Shown: piece by piece, positions 32,861 to 44,640 of the stretch
Layout: every line of letters begins with the position of its first letter
Numbering within the stretch: the stretch's first letter is position 1
Origin: Aureobasidium sp. EXF-3400
Taxonomy: Eukaryota; Ascomycota; Dothideomycetes; Dothideales; Saccotheciaceae
Assembly (NCBI GenBank): GCA_024195585.1
Contig: SWBL01000119.1
Location: forward strand, 62,001 to 126,000
DNA: 64,000 nucleotides
Reading direction: 5' to 3'
Notes under the pieces: generated by a model
The model's input: only the letters and a program-made list of their open reading frames with translations
Told to the model about the DNA's origin: nothing
The model's database searches: none
Program-made: the position numbers and the translations under genes

Positions 32861-34653
32861 ATGGTAGCCATCAAGCGCCATGGGATAAAAGAGGATGGCT
32901 CCTCGATTCATCAGGATGCATCCATCGACGAAAGGGATATGCAACGAATGGCACTGCCCTCAGAGCTTCGCGTGAGTATCTAAGAGAAGCATATCCTCTC
33001 CAGTTGCTGACTCGCTACAGCGTCGCTTCAAACTCGCCTCTGTAATCGGCTTTGCGTGTATATCCGGTGCGACATGGGAGTGGGCGCTGGTGTAAGTTTC
33101 CAATCGATATATGCAGACTCAACTTCACCTAACCCATCACACAGATCCAGTCAAGGTGGCCTTACAAACGGTGGTTCTGGAGGTAGGTCATCTTTCGCTT
33201 TTTACAGGTACCCGAGACTGATTCAAGCAGGTGTAATCTGGATCTTCCTCGCCGTCATGATTGGAATGTTCACCGTCGTCCTCTCAATGGCTGAAATGGC
33301 GTCAATGTACGTGGTCGTTTCCATTCTGTCTCCGGACGAAAACTGACAGACTATAGAGCACCGAGTGCAGCTGGCCAATACATGTGGGTCTCAGAACTCG
33401 GTCCTCCAGGCTCACAGCGTCTGTTAAGTTACTTTGTGGGTTGGTTTGCAGCAATAGGGTGGCAAGGCGCAGCAGCCAGTAATCCTCTTGTTCTGGCTCA
33501 ACATGTTGAAGCACTGATTGCCTTGATCAACCCGACCTTCGAAATTAAAGGCTGGATGACGAGTTTGCTGATGATTGCTTGTGCGGCTTTAGCGACTTGT
33601 GTCAATATCTACGGCATACGCTTTCTGTCGTCTTTGGAGGCTGTGATGCTGGCTCTGCATGTCGCAGGGTTCTTCGCAGTACTCATTCCATTGTGGTTGA
33701 TGGGTGACAGAAGCAGTACTCACGATGTCTTCTTCACTTTTGAGGATAACGCTGGATGGGGAAGTGTTGGCACTGCTTGTCTTGTGGGTCTTCTGGGTCC
33801 AATCATGACTCTGATTGGAGGCGATTCGACCGTACACTTAGGCGAAGAGATCCAAGATGCCTCGAGATCGTTGCCTCTGTCTATGGTGTTCACGTCGCTG
33901 GTGAATTACGCTGTTGGCTTCATCATGACTATCACTGTCATGTTTGTTTCCTCCTCATTCGATCAGACGATCGCCGATGCAACCGGTGAATCCTATGTTG
34001 CAGTAATCTATGCTGCCACTGGATCGAAGACAGCGACAACCATTCTCACCGTACTCATCCTGGTATTGTTCTTCTGCACAGCTATCAACACAGTCACGAT
34101 CTCATCACGTCAGTTGTTTGCCTTCGCTCGAGACGGCGGTCTTCCCTTCTCAGAAACTTTGGCCAAAGTTGATCCCAGGACTGGTCTACCGATCAATGCC
34201 CTCCTCACAACATTTGGCGTCACCTTCGTGTTATCTTGGATTATTTGTGGGTCAAGCATTGCTTTCCGAAACATAACCTCCATCACAATCGTTGGACTTT
34301 TGCTGTCCTACGGCACAACTATTGCAACCATGATATACAGACGATGGAGCGGCGTACCGCTACCTGTGGCTCGTTGGAGGTATCCACAGGCGTTTGGGTA
34401 CCTTGTCAATGTGTTAGCTTTGTGCTTCGTCACGGTTGCTTTCGTTTTTGCATACTTTCCGACTGCACCGAGCCCTTCTGCAGAGTCGATGAACTGGAGT
34501 GTGGTTGTGACGCTGGCAGTCGTGATTGTTGCGACAATTTACTACTTCATTCGTGGATCCAGTACCTTTGAGGGGCCTGTGGTGAGGATGAAGAAAGCCG
34601 AAAACGACAGTATGGTTACCATGGAGGATATCATAGTACATGGAAAGCAGTGA
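32861..34653 (+). CDS. Amino acid / choline-type permease (APC superfamily)
   Basis: Five exons (32861-32971, 33021-33091, 33145-33182, 33231-33306, 33357-34653) give 530 residues; the first four exons are only 38-111 nt. The cytosolic N-terminus is followed by about 12 membrane helices, the first being FKLASVIGFACISGATWEWA, where the usual unwound helix-1 motif is changed. Typical family segments are MAEMASIAPSAAGQYMWVSE, FVGWFAAIGWQGAAAS, HLGEEIQDASRSLPLSM and SSRQLFAFARDGGLPFS. These match the fungal GABA/choline/amino-acid permease group (Uga4/Hnm1-like) of the APC superfamily at the plasma membrane. Substrate cannot be read from the sequence. It is convergent with the GST-like gene, with 102 bp between the stops. 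Confidence 0.9.
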
Positions 34654-34755
34654 TAAATTTTGGCGACAATGAGCGATGCCAAACAAGGAGGACTGTCGCA
34701 AGTATCAGTGGATATATTATCATAACTCATATGCAGGAAAGCGTACCACCGTTCT

Positions 34756-35565
34756 CTACTCATATTTCCCTATCAAGGCTTCGTCAAGCCCTTGAAGACG
34801 CTCGCAATGCTTGATGATCTTTGCCAGTCTTCCATCTCCGACTTCCTCCAACGCCTCCATAACCTCTTCTTTGCCTCTAGCACAAATACACCACTGCAAG
34901 ATCCCCACAATGCAAAAGTCGACGAACTGTGGTTCGCTCTCGCCAAATGCAAATACATCTGTTTTGTCGCTCTCATCCAAACTCTTGTAGAACTCGAGAA
35001 TTGGTGCTGCACCCTCTTTCACCAATTCTTTCCACCCTTTTTCTTTTTCCTCTTCCAATGCCACTTTTCTGGCAGCCTCGAGGTTACCTAATTCCTTTTC
35101 TCGGGTTCTGTAGAAGTACTCGGCACCCCTAACATCGAGGAACAAAGGTACGAAAGGGATGACATGTTTCCTCATTCCTCCCATGCGTTTCGCAACCTGT
35201 GGCAAAGCTTCCTTCTCCCATCGCTTTACTGCATCCCTCGATTTCTCGCCGTAAGGAAACAGCTTTTGCTCATATTCTGGTTTCAGCGAAGCGAGTTTCT
35301 CGGCAATGGCACCTGAACCCATGGTTGTTTTGCCGTCGATAGTGATGGCGGGGAGAGTAAACTGAATATCCTTGCCAACGTCCTCAGGCTCGGGCTCGAC
35401 ACCCAAAGAAGATAGGGTGGCTGCGATGTCCGGATATGAGACTTCGTGATGTTCGTGAGGGATCTCCAAGAAGTTTAGGCATAGAGTTGTGCGGACTGTG
35501 AATGGTGACCAGGAAACGGGCCATTTCTGGGACGTGAGATCGTGGTAAATTATTTTCGAAGTCAT
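34756..35565 (-). CDS. Glutathione S-transferase-like protein
   Basis: A single exon of 269 residues from the ATG at 35565 (MTSKIIYHDLTSQ); the frame is open upstream but that part looks like leader. The N-terminal thioredoxin-like domain (about 1-95) begins IIYHDLTSQKWPVSWSPFTV and has the cis-Pro segment FTLPAITIDGKTTMGSGAIA, typical of fungal GST N-terminal domains of the etherase-like group. The SPFTVR segment sits where the catalytic Ser or Cys would be. The C-terminal helical domain (about 110-265) includes FVDFCIVGILQWCICARG. Family members conjugate glutathione to electrophiles. The specific substrate is unknown. There is no signal peptide. Confidence 0.85.
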   Translation of the reverse strand: MTSKIIYHDLTSQKWPVSWSPFTVRTTLCLNFLEIPHEHHEVSYPDIAATLSSLGVEPEPEDVGKDIQFTLPAITIDGKTTMGSGAIAEKLASLKPEYEQKLFPYGEKSRDAVKRWEKEALPQVAKRMGGMRKHVIPFVPLFLDVRGAEYFYRTREKELGNLEAARKVALEEEKEKGWKELVKEGAAPILEFYKSLDESDKTDVFAFGESEPQFVDFCIVGILQWCICARGKEEVMEALEEVGDGRLAKIIKHCERLQGLDEALIGKYE

Positions 35566-35911
35566 GATTGTGATTTTGCTTGTGTGGACTGGAACAAGAG
35601 ATGGTTGCTTGATGCTGCTCTGCTTTGCGATCACAGTATAAGAGTAGATAGAGGTGTGGTCAGGCAGAAGTGGGGTATTCGATGTCGGCGATAGCTTAGT
35701 AAGCATGATCGTGTATAACGCTGAACAAGGAAGGTGGAACCAAGTGGCTGCCTGATCATGGTCAGGATTTTTGCACAGGCGGATGGTCACCCAGTAAATA
35801 CGGAAGTGGTCCAGATAGTTGATAGCATTCGACGCGAATGGTCGGTTTCTTTTGGGTATACAAGTTGTACAATGATTTATTTGTCTCCAAGCCCAAAGCT
35901 CATGATGAAAC
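35566..35911. other. Short intergenic region
   Basis: 346 bp between the GST-like start and the cef1 stop, both on the minus strand. It carries the GST-like promoter. No further features seen. Confidence 0.5.
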
Positions 35912-38290
35912 TTACGCTGTCACTAGCGAGTTCAACTCTTCTTTCCTTTCCCTGAATGTACCTTGTGCCTCCCTCTCCCTTCTCGCAACGACGTTCACCT
36001 CGTCGCGGATCTTTTCCAGCCTTTCATTCAAGCCAGCCTCTTCTGCAGCAGCAGCAATCCTCTTGACATCGACATCAATACTCGTTTTGGCTAAGAAATC
36101 TGCCGCTTCGTTGATTTTTTGTCGTAGCGCCTTTGACCTAAGCATGTAGCCCGTGTGAAGCTTGACAAGTCTTTGTTCTAATGTGTTGTTCTTCTCAGCG
36201 GATGAAATGATTCGATCTTGGACGTTCTGTGATAGATTAGTAAAAGGTGATCCAGCGTCATCAAAGGTACTTACATCAAAGGCTTCAGTCATTAGTTGGT
36301 GCTCATCGACTTCGTCTTCTGCGTAGCCGGCAAGACCAGGTAGCATCCCTCGCTCATGTGCCTTCTCCCAAGCCTGTCCAAAGCCTTCTGCCAACAAAGC
36401 ACGTCCTCGCTCGTCTTTGCCCATTTCCAGGGCGATGTCGAGACGTGCTCGTTGGACTTGATCGTCTGAGAAAGATGTGGTGGGTTTGTGTGTGCCTCTG
36501 ACTTTAGCATTGCCAAATTTGAGTGCATCGTTGGCAATGAGCAACGCCATCTCACGGTTGATATCGCTCTTGATGGGGTCAGTGTCGTCTGCGGCGTTCT
36601 TCAGCATGGCGTCTACATCAACCACACTCGGTCGTGGTAGGCCTCTTTGGATGACTTGTGATTGACGCTTGAACTCTGCTCTTGCGAGTGCCTCTTGTGC
36701 TGCCTTGTTTCTGGCATCACGACGTGCAGCATCTTCCTCGCTTAGCTCAACTTCAGGAGCAATTTCTTGCTGCTCTTCGGGCAATTCAAGTTCAAAGTCC
36801 ATCTCTTTTGGTTTGGGAAGGGCAGATAGTTTGCTCTTGATGTCGCTACGGAGAGCGTTCTGCTGTAGACGAAGGTCTCGTGGTGTTTGTGCAACCATCT
36901 GCATGCCGTCGCCAGTGTTTAAGCCGTATGTGTCGCGAGGTGTGCGGAGGGGAGTAGCACCAGGGCCACGCGGTGTTGCGGCGATACCGTTTTGACGGAA
37001 TGGAGTAGCCATTGGATTCGGGGTTGCAGTAGCCTGCTTGCTAGGGGCGACACCTCCGAAACCAGTCGTGGCATCGCCTTCGTAGAGTTCGTTGTTGTCA
37101 CCGCCTAACAAGGCAGACTGTGTTTCTGTTCTTGCTCTGGCGTTACGAATCTCGTTGGCGATACGGTCTTCTTCTTGAGGAGCGCGGGGGGTACGAAGAG
37201 GTGTTGAGCCGACCACGTCCGAGTAATTTCCAATCAGGGCACGCGTAGCCTCGTTGTCGCTTTGACCAGCTTGCAGATTCGCGCGTTCACCAACCATGCC
37301 CATCTTGACAATATCGTCGAGTTCGCTTTCGCTGACTTGAGGAGTAGGCAAGACGAGACCACGACGTCTGCTGCTGCGCTCGGCTTCGCGCAACTTTTGC
37401 TCACGTCCAGCCTTTGCAGCGGCAGCGAAGGCAGCCTGGTTCCCACCCTTCTCATTCTTCTGGCGCTTGCGATCTTCGGTGTTATCTTCCTGGTCGCCTT
37501 GTCTCTTACGTTGAAGCTGCTGCTTGCGGGGGTCGAAAGCGTCGCGCTCGCGTTCGTTGGTCGTCATTTCCTCTCCCGTATCATAGAAACCAGGAGCCGG
37601 GGCCTTCTCGAAGGGAATATCGGCATTGTAGTCCATTTGTCCCTTCTTCTTTGTGACAACCTTGATGTTGATTCCGGCATTCTTCAACTCTCGTCTCTTC
37701 TGCAGGACAGCCAAACGTCTTGATTCCTCGAGCTGTCTCTCTCTTGCCTTTCTCTTTGCCTTCTTTCCCTGAGTGTTGGCCAAACGTGCACGAGCCTCGC
37801 TCAGCATTTCCTTCTCATCCTCGTCCATATCAATGGTATCGGGGCGGGCGGGTTTGCTTTCCGGGTCAGGATCCATCTCTCCAGGACGTAGTTTGCGCAC
37901 ATCCTCAGCTGAGGGGGCAGCAGCCTCGCCTCCAGTAGGACCACCAAGACCGAACTCGTCGCCTTCGCGCGACTCTGCATCGTCGAGCAGTTTTTGGTAG
38001 CGCTCCAGACATTGTGTGGCAGTTCTTCCGACGATGGGAGCGATGGTGCGCCATTGCGTGGGCATCAACTTGGCCAGGTGCAGAAGCTTCTCATCCTCGT
38101 CCTTGGTCCATTCGATCTTTCGGATACCAGGGTCCAGCCATTCGGACCATCTTGCCTTGCACTGCTTTGGAGTTTTGCGCGCAAGCAGCGAAGAGACTCG
38201 GGCCCATTGTTGGAGACCATATTTGGACACGGCGGCCTTCAGAATCTCATCCTCGATGTTGGTCCAGACTCCTCCCTTGACGACGGGCAT
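35912..38290 (-). CDS. cef1: Pre-mRNA splicing factor Cef1/Cdc5
   Basis: Two exons on the minus strand (38290-36275 and 36226-35912) give 776 residues. The N-terminus holds two Myb repeats (about 4-105), starting [18 protein letters not shown] and [18 protein letters not shown] basic, coiled region with [17 protein letters not shown] follows, then the conserved [15 protein letters not shown] segment and Thr-Pro-rich repeats such as [12 protein letters not shown]. This is the core of the Prp19/NTC complex that activates the spliceosome in the nucleus. The 48-nt intron (GTAAGT, ACTAAT branch, CACAG) has no stop and is a multiple of three, so retention would insert 16 residues. I remove it because all three splice signals are near-consensus. 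The ATG at 38290 (MPVVKGG) fits the family start. Confidence 0.96.
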   Translation of the reverse strand: MPVVKGGVWTNIEDEILKAAVSKYGLQQWARVSSLLARKTPKQCKARWSEWLDPGIRKIEWTKDEDEKLLHLAKLMPTQWRTIAPIVGRTATQCLERYQKLLDDAESREGDEFGLGGPTGGEAAAPSAEDVRKLRPGEMDPDPESKPARPDTIDMDEDEKEMLSEARARLANTQGKKAKRKARERQLEESRRLAVLQKRRELKNAGINIKVVTKKKGQMDYNADIPFEKAPAPGFYDTGEEMTTNERERDAFDPRKQQLQRKRQGDQEDNTEDRKRQKNEKGGNQAAFAAAAKAGREQKLREAERSSRRRGLVLPTPQVSESELDDIVKMGMVGERANLQAGQSDNEATRALIGNYSDVVGSTPLRTPRAPQEEDRIANEIRNARARTETQSALLGGDNNELYEGDATTGFGGVAPSKQATATPNPMATPFRQNGIAATPRGPGATPLRTPRDTYGLNTGDGMQMVAQTPRDLRLQQNALRSDIKSKLSALPKPKEMDFELELPEEQQEIAPEVELSEEDAARRDARNKAAQEALARAEFKRQSQVIQRGLPRPSVVDVDAMLKNAADDTDPIKSDINREMALLIANDALKFGNAKVRGTHKPTTSFSDDQVQRARLDIALEMGKDERGRALLAEGFGQAWEKAHERGMLPGLAGYAEDEVDEHQLMTEAFDVSTFDDAGSPFTNLSQNVQDRIISSAEKNNTLEQRLVKLHTGYMLRSKALRQKINEAADFLAKTSIDVDVKRIAAAAEEAGLNERLEKIRDEVNVVARREREAQGTFRERKEELNSLVTA

Positions 38291-38535
38291 ACTGGCGGTT
38301 GTGTGAAAAGAATGACTGCGAACGTAACAGTGTCGATTGCAGCACAGCGCAATAGTCCCGACTTCGAATGCCAAGCTTGAATCGCCGAGTCACGTGAGAG
38401 CATCTCCTCTAGGCTTAGTCTTCGATGACTTGTTGGTGACGTCGGGAAACCAGAGCGAAGAGGAAAGAGGCCCTTCGAAAACAAAGAACATTGAGAGCTC
38501 AACTTCACTTCCTAGCATCACACATGACCAAAAAC
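38291..38535. promoter_or_regulatory. Shared divergent promoter, cef1 / small mitochondrial protein
   Basis: Only 245 bp separate the two start codons, so the two genes share control DNA. A CACGTGA-type E-box lies at about 38392-38398. Confidence 0.55.
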
Positions 38536-38923
38536 ATGTCGCTATCATTACTCAGATCATCTCAAAGTGCTCTCTCACGGACAGGTCTCATGCGAGCCTC
38601 ATGCCTCAGGCAGACTCGCCTGGCTAGTTCGAACCCTAAATCCGCCTCAACTCCGACGGAAACACAGAACGTGAGTCGCACCTTGGCCAATCCATCTCTA
38701 CAACTTCAACATCTGACAACAGCAGACTCAAAAGCAATCAACGCCGCAATCTCAATCCGAGCAGCCCAAGAAGCACAAGACTTTGGCTGAAATGGATGAA
38801 GAACTCCGCCAGAAAATGGCCGGCCATTCTGGTGATGGCGGTGATGCTGGTATCGAGTATGAGGATGGCCAACCCGTCTCCATGAAGCGCTCCGTCAAGA
38901 ACAACATGTTCCGTTATATCTAA
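38536..38923 (+). CDS. Small conserved protein, probably mitochondrial
   Basis: Two exons (38536-38670, 38726-38923) with a 55-nt intron give 110 residues. The first ~35 residues are rich in Ser, Arg and Leu with no acids (MSLSLLRSSQSALSRTGLMR), a typical mitochondrial presequence. The middle is polar (Gln/Ser/Lys). The C-terminal half is acidic and then ends in a motif that looks conserved, GQPVSMKRSVKNNMFRYI. The 3' splice site is a NAGNAG (CAGCAG), so proteins with or without one Gln could both be made. I do not recognise the function. The presequence and compact tail suggest a matrix or inner-membrane protein. Confidence 0.77.
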
Positions 38924-39656
38924 TTATCTCTACCTGCTGCGCGTGGACCGCATCACCAAGTTTAGCATACAAATATCACGATGTTATGACAGTCACGACA
39001 CCTTTGGACACGAACACATTCTCGCAATGTCTATGCACACTTCCATATCGACAACATTGACTTATGAACGCCGCCACGTCTTTTGTTGGCATGTCCATAC
39101 CAATGAGAGCGTATCCTCAGGCCACACTCCGGTTTGACAAATATCGAATCGTTCAACTTTATCGAGTCGGTGGAGTTATCGGATCACTTCTCCGCATTTT
39201 GCCGCGGAGACGATCACAACTTCAATTCGTCATGGTCATATCGAGGACATCTCACCACGCTCACAGATGTGCTTGACAACGGTACCTTGCAACAATTAGC
39301 AGTTCAATTCTGTCGTAGATGCAGAGTGCTGACATGCAAAGCTCAGTCCAGGATAGCAATGGATGAATAGCAAGTGAGGTCGAACAGAGCATAACCTCTA
39401 GTTCCCGTTGCAACCCCAGACGGCTCACGGTACGTCACCGATGGTTCCGTGCTACGCGGATCTGATATTCATGTCTCACAAACAGACGTCCGACGACATC
39501 TGTAGTGTACCGTTAGCTACTCGAACTCCATTCCAAATAACGTTGCACCATCAATTGATGTCGACGTCACATTCTAGAGCTTGAAAGTCATGAGCTACAA
39601 ATACACCATGGCTCGTCCTTGCTCTGATCAGACCAAAACTCACACAATCACTCAAT
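38924..39656. other. Intergenic, no gene seen
   Basis: About 730 bp before the secreted hydrolase. It contains short frames up to 78 codons without coding character. Promoter of the hydrolase is expected here. Confidence 0.5.
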
Positions 39657-40859
39657 ATGTCTGGATTGACTTTACTCGCTCTCGCTGGCCTTGCCGCCGC
39701 TGATTACACCGCCAGCTTTGGCGGTGCCATCCCTGCTGGTCTCTGCGCACCAAACACTGCCGGATTCACCAACCCTACCATCCAGCCTTCTCGCGGAGGC
39801 GCCGCCATCTGTGTCTCTGGCGATGTTGCCGTGCAAGCCTCTGCCCAAAATGTCAACTTCAACTTCAACATCCCTGCCAACGAGTCCGAAGTCACCAACA
39901 CGTTCCTCGAGCTCATCACCCAAGGCTCCACCTTCACCCAGCAAATCATGGGAGGCATGCAGATGGTTTCTGGCAACTATACTATTGCATCTACGCTGTG
40001 TATGCCTGCCAATGGCACCATGCCATCCTCTGTCCAACTCCTTACTCATGGTATTGGATTTGATCGCTACTACTGGGACTTTGCTCCTGGATACAGTTAC
40101 GTCGATTATGCTATTGAGCAAGGCTATGCAACTTTCAGCTACGATCGCCTTGGTGTAGGCATGTCCTCCACTCCCGATCCCATCAAGACCGTCCAGGGAC
40201 CCCTGGAAGTCAGCATCGCCAACCAATTGGCTCTCATGCTCCGCAGCTCTGCCTTCTCCAATGCAAACTTCAGCACTGTTATTGGAGTTGGTCACTCTTT
40301 CGGTTCAGCAATCACTCAATCAGTAACTCACTCTCACCCGTCTACCTTCGATGCCGCCATCTTGACTGGTTTCTCCACCAACCAATCAGCAATCGCACCC
40401 TTCCTCACCGCACTAAACCTCCAAATCGCATCCCAAAACCAACCTTACCGTTTCGCTGCCCTCAACAACGGATACCTCGTCGACTACTCCGCCGTCAGCA
40501 ACCAATACGGCTTCTTCCGCGCTCCCAACTTCGACCCTCTGATTCTCGCTGCCGGCGAAGCCGCAAAGGGCTCTGTTACCTTTGGAGAACTATTCACTCA
40601 AGCCGCTATTGCAGGTGTTGCGTCAAACTTCACAGGTCCCGTTGCTATTGTAAACGGCGATGCGGATTTGCCTTTCTGTTATGGAAATTGCAGTTATCCT
40701 GCAAACAAGGCGGAGGCTGCTATTAAGATGTTGTATCCTAAGGCTAGTGCTAATGGCACTTACTTGGCACCGTTGACTGGTCATGGAGTTAATTTGCATT
40801 ACACTGCTATGGATGCTTATAAGTTTATTGGTGCTTTCCTTAAGCAGAACAGAATGTAA
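39657..40859 (+). CDS. Secreted alpha/beta hydrolase
   Basis: A single exon of 400 residues. The signal peptide is MSGLTLLALAGLAAA. The alpha/beta-hydrolase core has the nucleophile elbow GVGHSFGSA with Ser214, a probable acid at Asp335 or Asp337 in IVNGDADLPF, and His376 in LTGHGVNLHY. The HGIGFDRYYWDF segment near residue 131 supplies the oxyanion region. Cys pairs (for example in FCYGNCSY) and many Asn-X-Ser/Thr sites (NESE, NYTI, NGTM, NFST, NQSA, NFTG, NCSY, NGTY) agree with a glycosylated extracellular enzyme. The substrate is not predictable; related fungal enzymes include lipases and esterases. A 207-codon frame on the other strand is a shadow. Codon use is strongly biased to C-ending codons, suggesting high expression. 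Confidence 0.9.
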   Translation: MSGLTLLALAGLAAADYTASFGGAIPAGLCAPNTAGFTNPTIQPSRGGAAICVSGDVAVQASAQNVNFNFNIPANESEVTNTFLELITQGSTFTQQIMGGMQMVSGNYTIASTLCMPANGTMPSSVQLLTHGIGFDRYYWDFAPGYSYVDYAIEQGYATFSYDRLGVGMSSTPDPIKTVQGPLEVSIANQLALMLRSSAFSNANFSTVIGVGHSFGSAITQSVTHSHPSTFDAAILTGFSTNQSAIAPFLTALNLQIASQNQPYRFAALNNGYLVDYSAVSNQYGFFRAPNFDPLILAAGEAAKGSVTFGELFTQAAIAGVASNFTGPVAIVNGDADLPFCYGNCSYPANKAEAAIKMLYPKASANGTYLAPLTGHGVNLHYTAMDAYKFIGAFLKQNRM

Positions 40860-41017
40860 AGATCGAGGTGGATGGTTTTAGATATGATATAGCAAAGCCT
40901 TAATATCTAATAAAGCACATTTTTCTATTATGCAAATACTTGGTGCTTTTACTCATACTTTCATATGCTTCTATCATTACAACTACTCTAGACTTTGACA
41001 ACAGAACAAGGGTATCT

Positions 41018-44000
41018 CTACTGCACAATAGCCCTCAAAGCCTGCAACAAAACACCAAACACAACACCCCTCCCCACCCCCTCAACCTGCAAACAATCAA
41101 ACACCCTCCCCAAAGCCTCTCCACTAGCCGCAGCCCCCATAACACTAGTCAACGCAGCAGGCATACCCCTCTCCACCAACAATGCCCTAGCCTTGACTCT
41201 CAACTGCTCTTTCTCTTCTGCGCTCATCTCTTTCGGCCAAGACTTCAACTCTTCTTCAGTAGGTAGAGAATTTTCTCTTATCTTGAGGATATGAGCAGCA
41301 ATAGAGGCATCGGAGGTAGAGGTTTCAATGACATTGGTTTGGATGAGTTGGCGTATAGCTTCCAACTGTGGGTTACCAGGTCTGAGCAGAAATGATTTTG
41401 CGGCATTGAGGAGGGTGCGGCGGATATTCCATGCAGAAGACAAAGTGTAGAGTTCGGTGATTACTGCAAACAGAAGCTCTACTGCGACTTGTGTTTCTTG
41501 TTCTGAGATTGGTGGTGTGGTTTTTGTTGGCTTTGTGGGAGCTGGAGTTATTGCTGGGGTTGCTCGTGTTGAAGACGCTTCTGGAGATCTGGATGTGCGT
41601 CGTGATCGGGTGCCAGAGGTGGGATATCTGGATGTTGGTTGGCGTGTGTCAGGGGAGCTGTAGGTCATGTCTTCGTCGATTCTGTAGGGTTGGTGAGACA
41701 CTGCTGTTGGTGAAGCATAATCGTCAGGGATATCCGAAGGCGGAGGAGGAAGGTTGAGTCCAGTGTCAATCTTTGACAGACCTGTTGATGATGAAGGACG
41801 ACTGAGCTCTCCACTCCTTGTGCCTTGATAGGAAGTACGAGGAGTTGAGAAGCTGGGTCTTGTCTTCCAGTCGACTGATTGATCGACTTTATGACTCGAT
41901 TGAGTAGCTGACGGAACACGTTTTGTTATTGAGGGAGTGCGTGACAGAGGTGCGGGGATACTTCTGACACTATCGGTGCTCTGCCTTTCGACACCAGCAT
42001 TGCTGACGCTGCCCATGTAACTGTCCTCGAGGAAGTTGGCAGGGTTCAACGAGATGGACGAGCGGCTGGCGTTGTGGTTGGTGGCAACAGAATTGCGCTT
42101 GCCACCAAGAATGCTAGTGACACCGCCAAAGATTGCCTTTCCACCTCCGGCGACTTGTGTAGGAGCCTTGGTCAATGTGTCCATCATACTCTTGCCCATC
42201 TGGTCGAAAGCAACAGGAGTCGGCCAGCCGAAGCCCTTGCTGCCTCCAGGCGAACGAGAAGCACCACCGTCTTTGTCCAGGAATCGCTTCATGCCCTCGC
42301 TCTCGGCTAGTGGTTGCAAGCGGACTGCATCGTTCAAATAACGTTCCAGATCATTTCGGAGTGCATGCTTGGTGTTGTTCTTCCATGAAGGAAGATTGGC
42401 ATGAGAGTCGGTGAAGCGAGTCCCGGTGATAACGGAGATGCGACGAAGAACCTCGTGCAAAGTTTCAAAGTCGGTGTACTTGCGAACAATCATCCAGCCT
42501 GGGAAACTCGAAGAGGTGGGCTCGATCTGAATCATATAATCCACATTGGGTTTTGATCGCATGACCGTCTTGTTGCCAGGAGAAGCATCATCAAAAATAT
42601 TGATCGAAGCGTTGTAAAGAGTCAAGACGGGTGGTGGTTTGAGGCGGAGTTTTTCTTCCTGGCTAGCCAAAGCAGTGGGACTTGTAACTGGTACAATCTG
42701 GTCGAAGCTGGTGAATGGTTTCCTCGTGTCTTCAGATTGTCTCGTGGAATTAGCAGCGGGCGATGACTTTGACGCATCTGACTTGGAGCTCTCGTCAACA
42801 TCCCCTTGAGATGATGAAGGAGTCATGATTCCCTGTGTGGTGGTTTCTGAGATTTCACCGCTGCTGGCAATAGCAGACGATTCATCTGTGGACTTTTTTG
42901 CATCTTCTTCGGCAATCAGCTGACTAAGCCTCTGCGCCTCTCTCATGGCTTCGTCCATGGCCTCTTCAGCTCTGTTGCGGCTAGCCTTACGTCTGTGTTC
43001 GCGGACGGCTTCAGGGCTGGATGCGGGTTTGTCTGACTGTTCATCCATAGAAACCTGCTTCTTGTTGACAACAGCAGAGCCCTCAACGCCAGCGTCAATG
43101 ACCTCCATCAACTCGGGCTCGCCATCCTCAAGCAAGTAGACAATCCACTGGTTGATAAACTCTGGCTTTGAGCAGCTGTCAACGGTCATGGACAAGACCA
43201 GCTTGGCCAGAACCTGCTTGAGAAAGACTTGAGCAGGAGCACACATGAAAGTCTTGTTGTCGAGGTATTTCAGGAGGATGTCGTTTGCGACGACTTTGAG
43301 CTTCTTTTCTTGATGTTTCGAATCCATGATGCTGGCGAGACTGCTGTCAGGCTTCATTTCGAGGTAGGCATGGACGGCTTCTTCGGACGTGGAGTTGGGC
43401 GATGCATTCAGGGCGGCGGCGAGCTCATTGAGGAAGACGATGACGATTGAAGAAGAATTGGTGACAAAATCGAGGAAGGTATCGACGGGTCTCTTGCGGG
43501 AGAGGTGGTTGGAGAGGGAAACGATGAAGCTAACAAGGACCTGACGGCAGGCAGAAGGGAACGAGTCTTCATCGGGGAGGACGGGCGAGTACCACCAGCT
43601 GTGTCAATGTCAGTCAGGGGCAGAGAAAGGTGAGGTGGGCAGAACTGCATACTTGACATAATCGCGAATAACGGCATTAGTAAAGACATTCAGAGCAGCC
43701 TGCGTATCAGGGCGGAACGAAGAGAAGTCGGCCTTGGTGGAAGCCACCTGCTTGGCCTCATCGTCCGAGTCTTCCTTGTCTGCATTGTCTTTCTGTTTCT
43801 CTCTTGACAACAAGAGACGTTGTACGACGTCCAGGCCAACTTCCCGTCTCTTTTTCTGTTCGGCCTCGCTCACGCCGGATCTATCGGGTGAAGAGTGAGA
43901 AGCCTCCCAGGTGGCATGCAGTGCGACACCACCGACGATTCCTATCAACACAAGGCCTACTCTTCCCAAGACAAAGTAGGTCGTGGCAGCCAGACCGACA

Positions 44001-44263
44001 ATGCAGGCTCCCAGAGTCTCATTGCTTGCATGCGAGAGGAAGTGTAGAGCTTTGTCGGCCATGTCCTGCAGCTGCATGCTTGCAGCTGACGCTGTTTCCG
44101 CAGCAGACTGCTTCATATCGGCGAGTGTATCATCCTGCTCGGTTGGCGTCACCTTGTCGTGGACAGGCGTGTCGAGCTCCTCATGGTGGTTGTTGTTGAT
44201 ATTCTGCATAGCGTCATCCATGGGAAGCGGCGGATTCGCTGTCGCGTGCTGCGTATCGTCCAT
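41018..44263 (-). CDS. PXA-PX-nexin-C membrane protein (sorting-nexin / Mdm1-like)
   Basis: Two exons on the minus strand (44263-43653 and 43598-41018) with a 54-nt intron give 1063 residues. Two hydrophobic segments near 84-116 anchor the N-terminus in a membrane. The PXA domain follows from about 165 to 360 (AVIRDYVNWWYSPVL joins across the intron). The PX domain lies at about 530-640, with MIVRKYTDFETLHEVLRR as its phosphoinositide-binding segment. The C-terminal nexin-C domain begins near 900 (QVAVELLFAVITELY). A long Ser/Pro/Arg-rich disordered linker lies between PX and nexin-C. I see no RGS domain. Relatives tether the ER to vacuoles or endosomes and lipid droplets. It is head-to-head with the tyrosyl-tRNA synthetase gene. 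Confidence 0.9.
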
Positions 44264-44640
44264 TATCGTTCATGCGAGTGTGTTTATAAAGAGGAAAGAC
44301 GGCCGTGTTTCATTCTTCCTCAAGGGAGGTTATAATAAAAGAAATGTCCCGACAGCTCCTGAAACGGCTGTAACTGTTCACCAACATGGACTATGATGAA
44401 CATGTCCCTGACCACGAACCGTTACGCGTACACGACTCGCGCGGCATTCCGCTGCTACAGCATAACTCGCCGCATCTTTTGTGCCCTTTGTGCATAGCTG
44501 CACAATCTTGACTCACTGTTTCCATCTCTTGGCGTTGTCCTCGGCCGATCTCACTTCCGCAATTTTTTGGTTTCGCTATACAGCTGTCGTCTGTGTTTGA
44601 CATATTTACCGCCCCTCATTCAACTGCGCAATCTCTCAAA
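44264..44640. promoter_or_regulatory. Shared divergent promoter, PX protein / TyrRS
   Basis: 377 bp between the two start codons. No canonical TATA box stands out. A CT/CA-rich leader precedes the TyrRS ATG. Confidence 0.5.

Noticed and set aside
39672..40295. 207-codon frame on the minus strand
   Set aside because: It lies fully antisense to the secreted alpha/beta hydrolase, which has a signal peptide and catalytic triad. The biased codon use of the hydrolase opens this frame.
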